Positions 53,695-64,000 of a stretch of DNA of 64,000 nt are shown here, in pieces. Within the stretch, counting starts at the first letter, position 1; every line of letters begins with the position of its first letter. This DNA is from Dipteris shenzhenensis (lineage: Eukaryota; Polypodiophyta; Polypodiopsida; Gleicheniales): NCBI GenBank assembly GCA_047967505.1, contig CM106541.1. The stretch is one strand, 5' to 3'. Below the pieces are notes generated by a model. The model had not been told where the DNA came from and searched no databases. It saw only the letters and a list, made by a program, of their open reading frames with translations. Made by a program: the position numbers and the translations under genes.

Positions 53695-54120
53695 AGAAGT
53701 GCAGCGGATCGAGAGAGAGATCAAGAGAAATGCAAGGATCTCAAGACAAAACCACAAACCGGTGGGGAAGCCTCTGCTATACAAGGCATTATTTGCGCTG
53801 CAAGAGATGCAATGCATTGACAAGTGAGGGAGGGGGCCTATATATAGGCAGCCCCCCCCCCCCGCCCCCCGCCCCCCCCCCCCCCCCCCCCCTGCCGCAC
53901 CCCCTCCCTCTTCCCCTGTCCAGTTGGCTGGTCTGTAGGCCGACCCCTACAGTAGGTGGGATGACCCCCTCTACTGCCCTATGGAGGCTGGCACACAGCT
54001 CCGAGCAGCTCCTAGGGGTTGACCCCCTCGGCCCCATAAAGAGGCTGCTAGCCAGCCATATGGAGGGCTGACTCCCAGCCCCAAACACCCCGGCTGAGGG
54101 CTCTACTGGGCCGACCTCCT
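53695..54120 (-). promoter_or_regulatory. G/C-run segment with TATATATA, possible solo LTR
   Basis: A run of about 40 C residues with few interruptions (53851-53892) lies next to GGCCTATATATAGGC (53838-53852), a palindromic TATA context. On the minus strand TATATATAGGCCCCC would sit as an LTR promoter with a transcribed leader to about 53690, where LINE similarity ends. No TG...CA pair or duplication was confirmed. Confidence 0.35.
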
Positions 54121-55348
54121 CCAGCCCTGGTATGTCTGATCATCTAGAAACATGTAGCTGTTCAGTTTTGCAACCTTCAAAGGTCAAGAAGTTGTTATCG
54201 AATTTTCCACATCTGTGGTTGTCCGTTATGAGATGAAACTTCGTCCATCAATGTATTTAGTACCCTTCTCACTTTTCTTAAGACGTATTTGACTATTCTA
54301 GTCCTGGCAAAGGCTCATCCTGTGCATTCTAAAGTATGGATTTGGGTTGCAATTTCTATTATTGTAAGTCTTTTAAAAGAATAGGCTTGTACATCAGGTT
54401 TCATGGTCAATATTTCTTCAGGAAATTGGAATGTATATTATTTTGTAGATTTAGACATGGTTGGATAGATACGAGTCTGTAAAGGTTAGAAACGTTAGAA
54501 ACTTTAGAGACCTGCCTTAAAATTTAGGGCTTTTGCCCAAAAATTGCACCTTGGGTTAAGGTTGACGGCCGTATGTCGTATGGCACCATTTCCAACACCT
54601 CGAGCTGCTCAACGCATGAATCTTGCAATCCTGTGTGTCGATCTTGGAACCATGTGTGCTTTCAGCCTGCCCTCAGCAAAGTTTTGAGTACTTGCCTTGG
54701 ATTTTGTATATTGTATGGTTCTAGTAATAAGTGCAATGTGCATGCGCCATGGCACATGCAGCATGATGCATCTCAGTATCTACTATAAATTACTAATAAC
54801 TAATAAGATATCTTTTATATATATATATATAATTTATTTATTTGTTTCTAAAGTCTCTTAAGTTTAGGTACTTGACCCTAAAACGTACCTGACGTTTCGT
54901 ACCTGACGTTTCTGACAACCATGGATATAGATTGCTGAGTGAAAGTGGAATGTAGAATATTTTGTAGATTTAGACTCGCTAGTGTTCTGATATTTGTAAT
55001 GCATGCTTTAATTCCGCTGCTTGCTCTTCATGGAGGAATTTGTACATTTTATATCTAAAACTGTGTACTTCCTTGCACAGGTATACCCTTTTTTGGTAAA
55101 TATTGAAAATAGCTTAACTATTGCAAATTTTGAAAGCATGTTTAAAAGCAGCTTCTTCTCAAATCTGTGTGTTACACACCTATATAGCTTGTTTGCATGG
55201 CATTCTCTTCTTGAGATACCTTGCCAAGGCCAAAAAAGTTCATCCATAGCACAGCATAGATAGAGTTATGCTGCCAATCATTGCACTCTAGCTTTTGTCA
55301 TGGGGAACACATTTTTGACGTCTTAACATAATCCTTTTGTGTTTGCAG
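54121..55348 (+). other. Intron 2, final stretch
   Basis: AT-rich, with a short (TA)n at about 54814-54831. No retroelement motif recognised. Ends with a TTTGTGTTTGCAG acceptor. Confidence 0.6.
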
Positions 55349-55509
55349 GAGGCTCAAAACCAAACTTGGCAGATTTGGCTGTCTTTGGTGTGCTGAAACC
55401 GATAAGGAATCTTAGAGCCGGTCATGATATGGTGGCTAATACCAAAATTGGACCTTGGTATGCACGAATGGAAGCAGAAGTGGGAGAATCGTCAAGAATA
55501 ACAGAGTAG
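55349..55509 (+). CDS. PTGES2-like: mPGES-2-like protein, last coding exon
   Basis: Acceptor TTTGTGTTTGCAG ends at 55348. Two bases complete the glycine codon begun at 15784, giving FMG-GSKPNLADLAVFGVLK, the most conserved block of the family's C-terminal domain. It continues as HDMVANTKIGPWYARMEAEV and ends with a short tail and TAG at 55507-55509. The PNLADLAVFGV block resembles the helix that packs the C-terminal GST domain. No defect is visible, so the gene is likely functional if its upstream part is intact. Confidence 0.92.
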
Positions 55510-58094
55510 GTCTGTACCATAAATAATAACCTTAGGGTAGCGATCTGCATTTGTTTTGAGGGGAGAAAGGGCAGCTGAGAAGTCTTATTGCCATATCTGC
55601 CTGTCTGAGGCTAACTGCTAGTTATCAACGAAAGGGGTGCCTGGAAATCTTATTGCCATATCGCCCGGTGGATGCTAAGGCTGCAATTTGTCCTTGAGTT
55701 ATCTACAATAATCATTGCATTTTACGCAAGCTGGGTTTTTTGTTGTTTGATGAGGATTGCACACAGCAGTTTCTGAGGGCTAGGGCTATTGAAGTTTTGT
55801 TTGGGTGTCTGTTGAGGCGAGTCGGGAGGGTTAATTGAGCTCAGGTGCTCACGAGAGAGTTGGACTTCTTGGATTCATCAGTTTTCAGCCTCAACTTCGT
55901 CTTTGTTAACTTTCCCGCCCCATATTAATGATTATTGTGAAACTCCGGCATCAACATGCTTCTTTCCAGTGATCATCAGAGAGACTCCTATGGGGATAAC
56001 ACCTTTGCAAAGTGTTTCAGAACCTTACTACAATATTTGTGATACTGTAGCTAGTGATTGAAAACTTTTATGGGAATGCCTTAATAAGAACAATGAAATA
56101 CAAAAATCCTCAGCCAGACTTCACCACCAAGTTTTCGGTGATCTCTCCCAGATCTCTCAAAATAATCTGTCCCCTGCAGCTACTGGCTGCCTTTGTGCTG
56201 TTGTACTCCACACATGATACTTTGTATAACACTGAAGACTGTGCTACTCTGGATGAAGTTTCATAATGCGCATATTCTTAGAAGTGGGGTGTTACATTGT
56301 TGTTTAACCATATGCATTAGTGACTTTCCCTATTGTCATTTGCATGGTGCTGTCTTCGTGTACTGTACTTTTAAAACCTAAGAGAGCAGATAAATGGAAT
56401 TATTTCTCTGGCTGTGTTGTGAATAGCCTTCAAATATTGCTTCCCTTCTATCTCTTTTTTGGCATTGCAATCTGAGGCTTATTACTATAGCCACCCCTTG
56501 GTCGTCCTTTTTTCCATTTTTGTCAAGTTACGAAAAAATTTTAGGCGACTATTACTTTCCATTTTGTCTATGCCTAGAAAATGAAGCTATCCTTCCCATA
56601 AATCTGGTTTGGCATTGTGCAATATGAGACCTCTTTAATGTTGGAGTGGTTTCCATTCCTTTTTTTACGAAGGTACTTCATAACTACTCATATGTTTTGG
56701 AGCTCTAAAAATAAAGCTTTCCAATAGCCCCTCGTTGCTGGTGTTAAGGGATCATACAATAGGGCAATTGCATGCAAGTTTTTTGGTTGTGTAGCTAGGT
56801 ACATCTGGGTGTTTTTCTTATCTATTTTCAAGGTTGCTAGGTACATCAGGTTGCTTATGTTTGAAATCCTAACCACACGTCAAGCTCAGGTTTAACAGTC
56901 AAATCGCAACCACCTTTGTTAAATTGCAAGTGAAAAAATGTGCCCATAGATGGCTGGAATCTAAATCTCAGCAACAGAATCCAATTCGCAGCAATTGCAA
57001 TTGAAAAAATGTGCCCATAGGTGGCTGGAATCTAAATCTCAGAGCAACAGAATCCAATTCGCAGCATTGAAGAACAATTTGCCAAATGAAAGCCACTTTT
57101 GTCTAGGGGCTGGAGGGTTGCATGGGAAACTTTCAAAAGAGGGTTGGATAGAAATCTCAAAAGAGAGAGTAGAGGGGCAAGGAGAAGTAAACCGTAGTAC
57201 TAGGGGCCTGAAATAAAGACGGGTATGATTCTCATTACAGCTGGAAGCCTTTTATATACTAGGCCAGCCAATTAGAAAGCATGTTATTTCTAAAAAGTTG
57301 GGCCTGCTTTTTTTTGCATAGAATAGGTAGTTTTCTCCAAAAAGCTAAGCTTCTCTAAACCAAGCGTTGTCTCCATAAAGAGGAGGCAATTTTATTGCTT
57401 TCAACTCAAGTGGGCCCTTCATTGCATGGGGTGCCACTAGTCTTGTGCTTTTCCCCTTCAAAAATGGGAAAATTAAGCATGCTCCAATGTTCTACACCAT
57501 TATTAACAATATCCAACACTTTAACCCATTAGAGGTTAGCCAAATGCATGCATTCTACTTGGACTAATCCTACTCCCTTGTGGGTGTCCCTATAGCACTC
57601 TTTTATTAATTCAAAGCAATGTAAACAAGATAGCATGAACGCTTGAGTGCACTCCCTCCTAGTTCATTAGACACATACCAAACATCTTTGTATCTATTGC
57701 TACTAGAGTCAATGTAATCCAATTGTATCTCCTAATCGCTCTTGCGCTCTATTTAATTAATTAGTTGTACCTCCCTTCTCTCATTTCACAACAATTAACC
57801 TAAGCTTTCATCTAATTAATCCTCTGGGCTCACCGACTCCCTTTGTCCTTGTCGCCTTGCATCTCCCTCACAGCTCATCCACTTAGCTCCTATTCTTTGC
57901 GCATTGCTCCTTGTGCTCAGCTCCTATTCTTTGGCTGTCCTGCCCTCTGCTCCTTTCGCTTAGCTCCTATTCTCTGTGCCTCTCCCTCCCCTCGCAGTCG
58001 GTTTGCCCTTCCTCCTCTCAGCAGCGCCCTCTTCCCCCTTTCCCTCCCCCTCTCCCTCTATACAACCCCCCCTTTTCCCTCTTTCCCTGGACTT
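55510..58094 (+). other. 3' flank of the mPGES-2-like gene
   Basis: The 3' UTR must start here. AATAATAA occurs at 55518-55525 but no single polyadenylation site can be chosen. No further coding domain was recognised. 57840-58090 is a CT-rich block (TCCCTCTCCC words) just before the gypsy at 58095. Confidence 0.5.
56923..57064. repeat. Tandem duplication, 71-bp unit
   Basis: TGAAAAAATGTGCCCATAG with following TGGCTGGAATCTAAATCTCA is repeated at an offset of 71 bp (56931 and 57002), with a few differences and a 2-bp indel. Confidence 0.85.
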
Positions 58095-58364
58095 TGATAT
58101 GACACCAGAAAGAAGGGCTCATTCCTCAATGATCCACCTTGCCATGGATTCCCCTTTTGGTCACATGAACTTGTCTTTCTTCAAGCTCCTTCTGGAATCC
58201 TCCCTCCTAGCCCAGTGCCTACCACATGGTGTTCTCTTGAGTGCCATGTATCCATTTGGACCTTAGAGTCTTTAGGCCCTACTTATGCACTCCGTCGAGC
58301 CCTTTGGTTTCCCGCTTCACCATAACCACACTAGACGATTCTGGGATTATGGGCTGACGTAACA
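58095..58364 (-). repeat. 3' LTR (270 bp) of deleted gypsy
   Basis: Shares most bases with 61400-61695; shorter by two deletions (near TCTTTAGGCC and ACTCCGTCGAGCC). Confidence 0.9.
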
Positions 58365-58418
58365 TTCCCTTCCCCTTAAGAATGGTTCACACTCGAAAAT
58401 AAAATTGGGAAACCTCCT

Positions 58419-59384
58419 CTAGAGACTGCTTACCCATTCCCATGTTGAACTCTCTTCAGATCTATCTCTCCACTTAACCAGACATTCTTGCCATATGGTG
58501 TGTCGCATTCTTTTTTCTTGTTGATCTAAAATTCTTTCTGGTTCATGTGGTAAAGATGCAGGTTCAATGAGTTCAACTAGGACTTCATTTCCAATGAGAT
58601 TATCATCATCTCCTAATTTTCTTTTTAGCCTACTAACATGAAAAACTGGATGTACTCTACATCCCTCAGGTAAGGCTAATTTGTAAGCAAGTTCTCCAAT
58701 CCTCTTAAGTATTGTGAACATTCCATAATACCTAGGCGACAACTTCGGACATTTACTTGTCTTTAGAGATTTTGAAGATTCAGGTACCTTAAGGTAGACT
58801 TTCTCATTTACTTCAAACTCCAACTTTCTACGGTGGGGGGTTGCATAACTTCGTGCTCTATCTTGAGCTCTTCTTATGCTATCTTTAGCTAACTTAAGCG
58901 TTTGATTCATATCCGCAAGAAAGTCTTTGGCCGCTTGAACCTTCTTTTTTTCGAGTCCCACTGTCATTGGGGCTCTTGGTTGAAATGCATACATCATCAT
59001 GAATGGACTAAAACATGTAGCTAAATGTTTGGCACTGTTATATGCAAATTCTAATATGGCCAGATACTGTTTCCAATTAGTTTGCCATTTACTTACATAT
59101 GCTCAAAGCATATCCCCAATTATCTGATTGACCCTTTCAGTTTGACCATCACTCTGTGGATGATCCGCAGTGCTCATATTCAATGAAGTTTCTAACCTCT
59201 TTAACACAGCCCTCCAAAAATGGCTATTAAATTTGCTATCTTGGTCATTAACAATACTGGTTGGTAGCCCATCCAGTCTATAGATATGCTCCACAAATTG
59301 CCTAGCTAATTCTGGAGTTTTAACATCTTCACTGACAGGAATAAAATGAGACATCTTGGTCAACCGATCCACAATTACTGACAC
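58419..59384 (-). pseudogene. Gypsy integrase core and chromodomain-like end
   Basis: 59384-59103: VIVDRLTKMSHFIPV, IVNDQDSKFNSHFW and QSDGQTERVNQIIGDML (second D and E of the catalytic triad; the usual SDRD is NDQD). After a stop, 59000-58419: FMMMYAFQPRAPMTVGL, KLSPRYYGMFTILKRIG, VHPVFHVSRLKRKLGDDD, then ERILDQQEKRMRH and CLVKWRDRSEESSTWEWV, a chromodomain-like module that ends the polyprotein. Confidence 0.85.
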
Positions 59385-59406
59385 TGAGTTGTGCCCCCTG
59401 TGTGTC

Positions 59407-60600
59407 CTAGGTAATCCCCATGAAATCCATCGAGATGCTTTTCCATTTGCTAGATGGAATTTCCAATGGGTGTAGGAGACCTCCTACCTTAAGGCATTCA
59501 GCCTTATTGACCTGGCATTTTTGGCACTTCAATACATAATCTTGGATGTTGTTAGCTATTCCAGGCCAAAAGAATTGCCTTTTCAGAAGCACATGTCTTT
59601 TGAATTCCCGGGTGTCCAGTACTCGAACTATCATGACATTCAAAAAGGATTTGGCACCTAATGTCATCATCATCCGGGACACATACTCTACCCTTGTAGA
59701 GCAGGTAGCCATCTTCAATAGCATATCTTTTCCACTTGAGTCCTTTATCACCAACCTGTGGTGTGTCGCCATTTCCATGCGACTCCTTAATGAAAGCCTC
59801 TCGATTAGTTGGATTCCTATTTTTGATTGCTTTTCATATTTCAAAGAAGTGAGGATCAAACTCACATTTCCCTTTTAAGGACTCTAGGAAATCATTCTGA
59901 AATTGAGTAAAACTCAATTCATTAACAATTGGCATTCGGCTAAGAGAGTCTACTACCACATTGAACTTCCCTTTCCTATATGTCAATTGTATATTAAACT
60001 CTTGCATTAACTCAGCCCATCTAGCTTTTCTACCTTTAAGCTCTGGCTGATTACAAATCCACTTAATGCTCTCGTGATCAAAGATGAACTCAAATTTTGC
60101 ACCATATAAGTAGTGCCTCCACTTTTTTAAAGCATAGACTACAGCATATAGTTCCTTCTCATATGTCGAGTAATTCCGATGGAGGTCGACCTTTTTGTAT
60201 AAGTACCACCCCAACAACAAAATCATTGGCAGCTGTCTCAGCCACGAATGGTTCATTGGGATCCACTACTTTTAAAACAGGAGCTGCCGCTATAGCTACC
60301 TTTAATTTTTCAAAACTTCTCTTTTGAGGTTCATCCCATATGAAGGTGCTTCCCTTCCCCTTAAGCTGGTCCATCATCGGAACAGCAATCCTAGCGTATT
60401 CTTGGATGAATCTCCTATAGAATCCTAACAGACCTAAGAATATCTATAATTCTTCTAGATTTGTAGGATGTGGCCATTCCAATATGGTCCTTACTTTGTC
60501 AGGATCCATACGTACCCCTTCTTGGGATATTATATGTCCCAAGTATTTCACTTCTTTTGCAAAGAATTCACATTTGGATTCTTTAGCAAAGAGTGAATTA
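59407..60600 (-). pseudogene. Gypsy RT end, RNase H and integrase zinc region
   Basis: 60600-60380: shifted frames of the RT connection (VKYLGH-like and FLGLLGFYRRFIQEY). 60377-60159: FIWDEPQKRSFEKLKVAIAA and PFVAETAANDFVVGVVLIQK, the RNase H start in which the first catalytic Asp (normally DASD) reads Glu-Thr-Ala-Ala. 60256-59834: YEKELYAVVYALKKWRHYL and FDHESIKW. 59865-59407: CQKCQVNKAE zinc region and SMDFMGIT (first D of integrase). The upstream RT palm is missing. Confidence 0.8.
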
Positions 60601-61386
60601 TCCCTAAATAGCTGGAATCTCTCTCCCCAATCTCGCTCTTCTTTATACTCTTTGCTTTGAACTTTTCGACTCGTTCCTTGATCTTCTTCTTTGAGTTTGG
60701 CGAGGCTAAGGAGATTGGAAAGAAGAAGAGGGTGAAAAGCCTTTAAAAAGAGAGGGGGGGTTTAAGATTTTAGGGAGGGGTATTAATGCTCTGATGAGGT
60801 GGATTTTTCCAAAGGTTCCTTAACCTTTGGATGATGTGGCTACTTTTAAAAAAAATAATAATAAAAATAAAGGTTTTCAAACTTTTCATGACACGGCGAC
60901 GGTCTCTGTGAGTCTGTAGCTCTGCAGACAGATCCTCGAGAGTCAAAATCTCTGTCAAGCTACTACATAGGAGTCTCTATTCTTGTAGCCCTTGCACTAT
61001 ATTTGCACTATCTTTGAGTCTGTATCGTCCCAGGAGCATGGATTTATGCTCAATAATAAGGTTCCCAAAATCCCACGTTCTAGCGTAGATATAGATGTAG
61101 TCTGCCCTCTGACTCTGTTAAAAGGAGGACTTTGGTTACGGGTGGGCGCAGGGGTAATCTTCAGGTGATACGGGTAATGGGACCTCAAATGACCATCTTT
61201 CATTAATGTCATGTTGTCATTAATGTCATGCTGCTAGTTGCTAGTTGCCCGTGCTGCCTCTGAGTCCTGACTATCTCTGAATAGTAGAAGACTACTAAAA
61301 GCTGGCAAGTTGCATCGCCGGTCGTCACTGCACATGAAAAACTCTTGAAAGCGCTCCTCATCCGATTATGAAATCCATTTGACTTG
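60601..61386 (-). other. Leader of deleted gypsy
   Basis: Between primer site and the deletion point at about 60600. No GTACGG cluster is visible here, unlike the other leaders. No coding sequence recognised. Confidence 0.5.
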
Positions 61387-61399
61387 GCTCTGATACCAA

Positions 61400-61695
61400 T
61401 GATACGACACCAGAAAGAAAAGCTTAGCTCTCAATGATCCACCTTGCCATGGATTCCCCTTTTGGTTACATGAACTTGCCTTTCTTCAAGTTCCTTCTGG
61501 AATCCTCCCTCCTAGCCTAGTGCCTACCACATGGTGTTCTCTTGAGTGCCATGTGTCCATTTGGACCTTAGAGTCTCTATGCTCATTTAGGCCTTACTTA
61601 TGCACTCCATATTGACGCAAGCACTGTCGAGCCCTCTGGTTTCCTGCTTTACCATAACCACACCAGACGATTCTTGGATTATGGCTGACGTAACA
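61400..61695 (-). repeat. 5' LTR (296 bp) of deleted gypsy
   Basis: Begins (minus) TGTTACGTCAGCC, which contains a TGACGT-type site, and abuts the primer site at 61387-61398 with one spacer base. Confidence 0.9.
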
Positions 61696-63105
61696 GACTC
61701 TCTCTCTTGTCTCCCTCCTTTACTCTACATATATTTGATCAAGGCGGTCAGAACTTTCTCGAATCTAGAGAGTTCTACATTCCTCGAACCTTCTCGAATC
61801 CGGTGATTAATGTGTCAAATCACTTAGGTTTACTTGCTTTGATCGTGTCCCCTTCACAAAGCTTAGCTTAATCCATGATGCGCTTCCTTTGATGGATATG
61901 GTCAGTCCAATAGGCATCGATTGTACCTATGTGCCTATGTTGATATTATGAATGAGCAATATATTTTTGTAAATAAAATATTATTTAAGTATTTCCAAGT
62001 ACATAGTACAAGAAGTCTATGATAATATGGCATTGAGCAAAGAAGACCAAAAAATTAGATCATATGATTTTGAGTATCCGTGACAACATCTATCTTTTAA
62101 TACTTCATTGTGGCTATACTGAGGATCTACCTTCCAATACTTCATCATTTGTAAAAAATTTCTAATTAAAAATGTGTTTCGTCTATTTCCAAGCACATTA
62201 TATGATATAGTGCCAATAGGCAAAGCCAATATCAATATTTGTAACAATATCTTTGAATACTTCATCATCTATAAAACTATCTTTCAATACTTTATGATAA
62301 TTAGACTTCTTAAGTAACCTTTGTTATCGTAGCTCTCGTTATGGGTGATTTGATGCGGATGCTGAGAGAACAATAAGAGCCTCACAAAGATATTATAAAG
62401 AAACAATCTGTGACTGCTTGAATTTCTTCCTTGCGTCATGTAATTATGTTGAGGATACAGATGTGGAGGCAATGGAAGATTGGGTTATTGAGAAAATAAG
62501 AGAGACCCATGATGAGATCTTCTAGACTTTGGGTAGTGGAAGATTGGTTATTGAGAAGATAAGAGAGACCAATGATGAGATCTTCTAGACTTTGGGTTAT
62601 TGAGAAGATAAGAGAGACCAAGATGAGATCTTCTAGGGCTGAGCTAATGTAAGGTGTTTTTTGACACCATATGGCTTTGAGTTATATGATCTACTTCTTG
62701 TACAAACGTGATGTGCTCTTTTTTAAATGTACTCTAGTTTAATAACATGTCACGTCATTTTTTCTAATTTGATTTTTTAAAATCTTACTTTTTGTCTCTT
62801 TTAACAAAGTGATGTCCTCTTTTTTTAATGTACTCTAGTTTTAATAACATGTCACATCATTTTTTCTAATTTAATTTTTTAAAATCTTCCTTTTTGACTC
62901 AATGTTTTGTTTTATAAGAGCCTTTTTTTAAAAAATGTTTTATCCAGTCCAAAATTAATGAAATAGTTGTTTATTCCTTTCATCCTTTTGCTTGTCATAG
63001 GCAAACTTGAAACTCCCTACCTATTAACGTTTTCCAATAACTTTAACGAGTACTAACAAACTAATATGTTTAACTAGTACTAAGAAACTAATATGTTTAA
63101 TGTAG
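61696..63105. other. AT-rich intergenic stretch with tandem repeats
   Basis: Three consecutive copies of a 43-64-bp unit with GAGATCTTCTAGACTTTGGG (62478-62638). A ~101-bp tandem duplication (62710-62810 and 62811-62911) with TGTACTCTAGTTT and AACATGTCAC. No gene recognised. Confidence 0.7.
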
Positions 63106-64000
63106 GTGGAGTTCTTTCTTGCCTTCAAGCAGAGCCACCCAGAGGTACAAATTCACCAAAGGGCCTTTGAGAAGTTGAAGCCTTACTTTGTGCGTAAGCT
63201 TAAGGATCCATCACTCATGTGTAGATGCCTTTTTTGAAGGATACTGTAAACCACTTACGACAGGTCTCCTTTGGTGTGCATGGAGCAGAGTGTAGTTGCA
63301 GATGTGAAATTTGTGATTCAAATGATAGTTGCAACACACATGTGAAAACTTTCGCAGGCATAACTGTGCTTTGGGAATCTATCCTTTGCCCGAAAGCAAT
63401 CTGTGCCAGCTACCATGCCCTTAAGTGCTTGATGGGACAATGCTCTTCATGTGGAGCATGAGAAATGGCATGTTGCCCAAGGGAGGAATCATTTACTGCA
63501 CGTACAGTGTCTGTAAAGATATATTTGAGGATGTCCAAGTTGGAACCACAGTTGATGGAAAAAAGAAAAAAATAAAAGTTCTTTCATTCAAAGAGATGCA
63601 ATGTAGGGAGCTTTTGGTAATGTTTAAGGATCACTTGAACAAGATTATAAAGCATAACTTTGTCTACAGATAGCATGCAGAGCACAATTCAAGGAGTGTC
63701 TTGTTCGCTTCCTTGAAGAACTAGTTGTATCTGTCATGGATTTTGCGGAAAACTACACTTTCAAAGAACAAAATGAGATCCAATCCATGCATTGGCACTC
63801 CAACCAATCTTTGTCCAAATTACGTATGTGCATGTTGTAGGCATCGTCCACAAATACTATCACTTTTATATATCCGATGATAGGATGCATGACACTCTTT
63901 TTGTTTATCCTCCATTATAAATGGCTGAAAGGTCAAGGCATTCAGGTCAATGAACATTGGGTGTGGTCAGATGGAGTAGCCTCACAATTCAAAGCAAAGA
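63106..64000 (+). pseudogene. Cysteine-rich, transposase-like protein, broken, runs off window
   Basis: After an acceptor-like TTTAATGTAG: FFLAFKQSHPEVQIHQRAFE and LKPYFVRKLKDPS. In a second frame ECSCRCEICDSNDSC and ILCPKAICASYHALKC, LMGQCSSCG, a likely zinc-binding region. In a third, KGGIIYCTYSVCKD and LSFKEMQCRELLVMFKDHL. Then VVSVMDFAENYTFKEQNEIQ and SMHWHS, YYHFYISDDRMHDTLFVYP and HWVWSDGVASQFKAK. The DFAENY ... QNEIQS-HW ... WSDG-QFK series recurs, to my recollection, in uncharacterised proteins of plants and invertebrates. Asp in DFAENY and in WSDG could be two of a DDE/RNase H-fold triad. At least three frameshifts. Confidence 0.5.

Larger units (their letters stand above)
58095..61695 (-). 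mobile_element. Ty3/gypsy chromovirus-type element with large internal deletion
   Basis: LTRs at 58095-58364 and 61400-61695 (minus: TGTTACGTCAGCC ... GTATCA). Primer site complement GCTCTGATACCA at 61387-61398; polypurine tract AAGGGGAAGGGAA just before the 3' LTR. Flanks GACTT (58090-58094) and GACTC (61696-61700) match in four of five bases, consistent with a mutated target duplication. Gag, protease and most of RT are deleted; RT remnant, RNase H, integrase and chromodomain-like end remain. Confidence 0.88.

Noticed and set aside
1-64000. CRISPR arrays, tRNA or rRNA genes, bacterial operons
   Set aside because: No regularly spaced short repeats, cloverleaf-type sequences or ribosomal RNA stretches were seen; TGGTATCAGAGC matches are retroelement primer sites, not tRNA genes.

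Overview
The window looks like nuclear DNA of a land plant with a large, repeat-swollen genome; a fern, lycophyte or gymnosperm is my inference. Reasons: plant-type Ty1/copia and Ty3/gypsy chromoviral retroelements with initiator-tRNA-Met primer sites (TGGTATCAGAGC), several LINE families, DUF4283-type LINE ORF1, and one conserved cellular gene whose introns are packed with this material. No bacterial features, tRNA, rRNA or CRISPR array were seen.

The one cellular gene recognised lies on the + strand. Its last three coding exons are at 4481-4575, 15617-15784 and 55349-55509 (stop at 55507-55509). They encode the C-terminal helical domain of a prostaglandin-E-synthase-2-like protein (mPGES-2 class of the glutathione S-transferase superfamily). 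Splice sites are canonical and reading phases match at both junctions. The introns are 11,041 bp and 39,564 bp, so three exons totalling 424 nt are spread over 51 kb. Earlier exons were not found and presumably lie left of the window.

Layout. 1-618: 5' LTR and leader of a minus-strand copia element cut by the window edge. 640-4480: decayed copia gag, an LTR-like regulatory block, a LINE endonuclease fragment and a 637-bp tandem duplication ending about 50 bp before the first exon. 4576-15616 (intron 1): LINE relics, a defective copia element with LTRs, microsatellites, a minus-strand LINE ORF2 and a plus-strand LINE ORF1. 15785-55348 (intron 2): LINE tail, gag-only gypsy (17.4-19.6 kb), LINE RT relics, a LINE split by a rearranged minus-strand gypsy (22-31 kb), a copia fragment with inverted LTRs (35.9-38.3 kb), and a three-level nest of LINE > copia > gypsy (38.5-53.7 kb) dated by target-site duplications. 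55510-58094: downstream of the gene. 58095-61695: internally deleted minus-strand gypsy with both LTRs. 63106-64000: broken cysteine-rich protein with a transposase-like C-terminal half, running off the right edge.

The elements carry their own promoters, primer sites and LTRs inside an apparently intact gene. The most complete ones (gypsy 39804-45869, copia 39703-51985) are in the sense orientation of the gene. The least ordinary observations are the LTR-less but TSD-flanked gypsy, the solo-LTR/duplication rearrangement at 24-30.5 kb, and a GTAC-palindrome motif shared by leaders of several unrelated elements.
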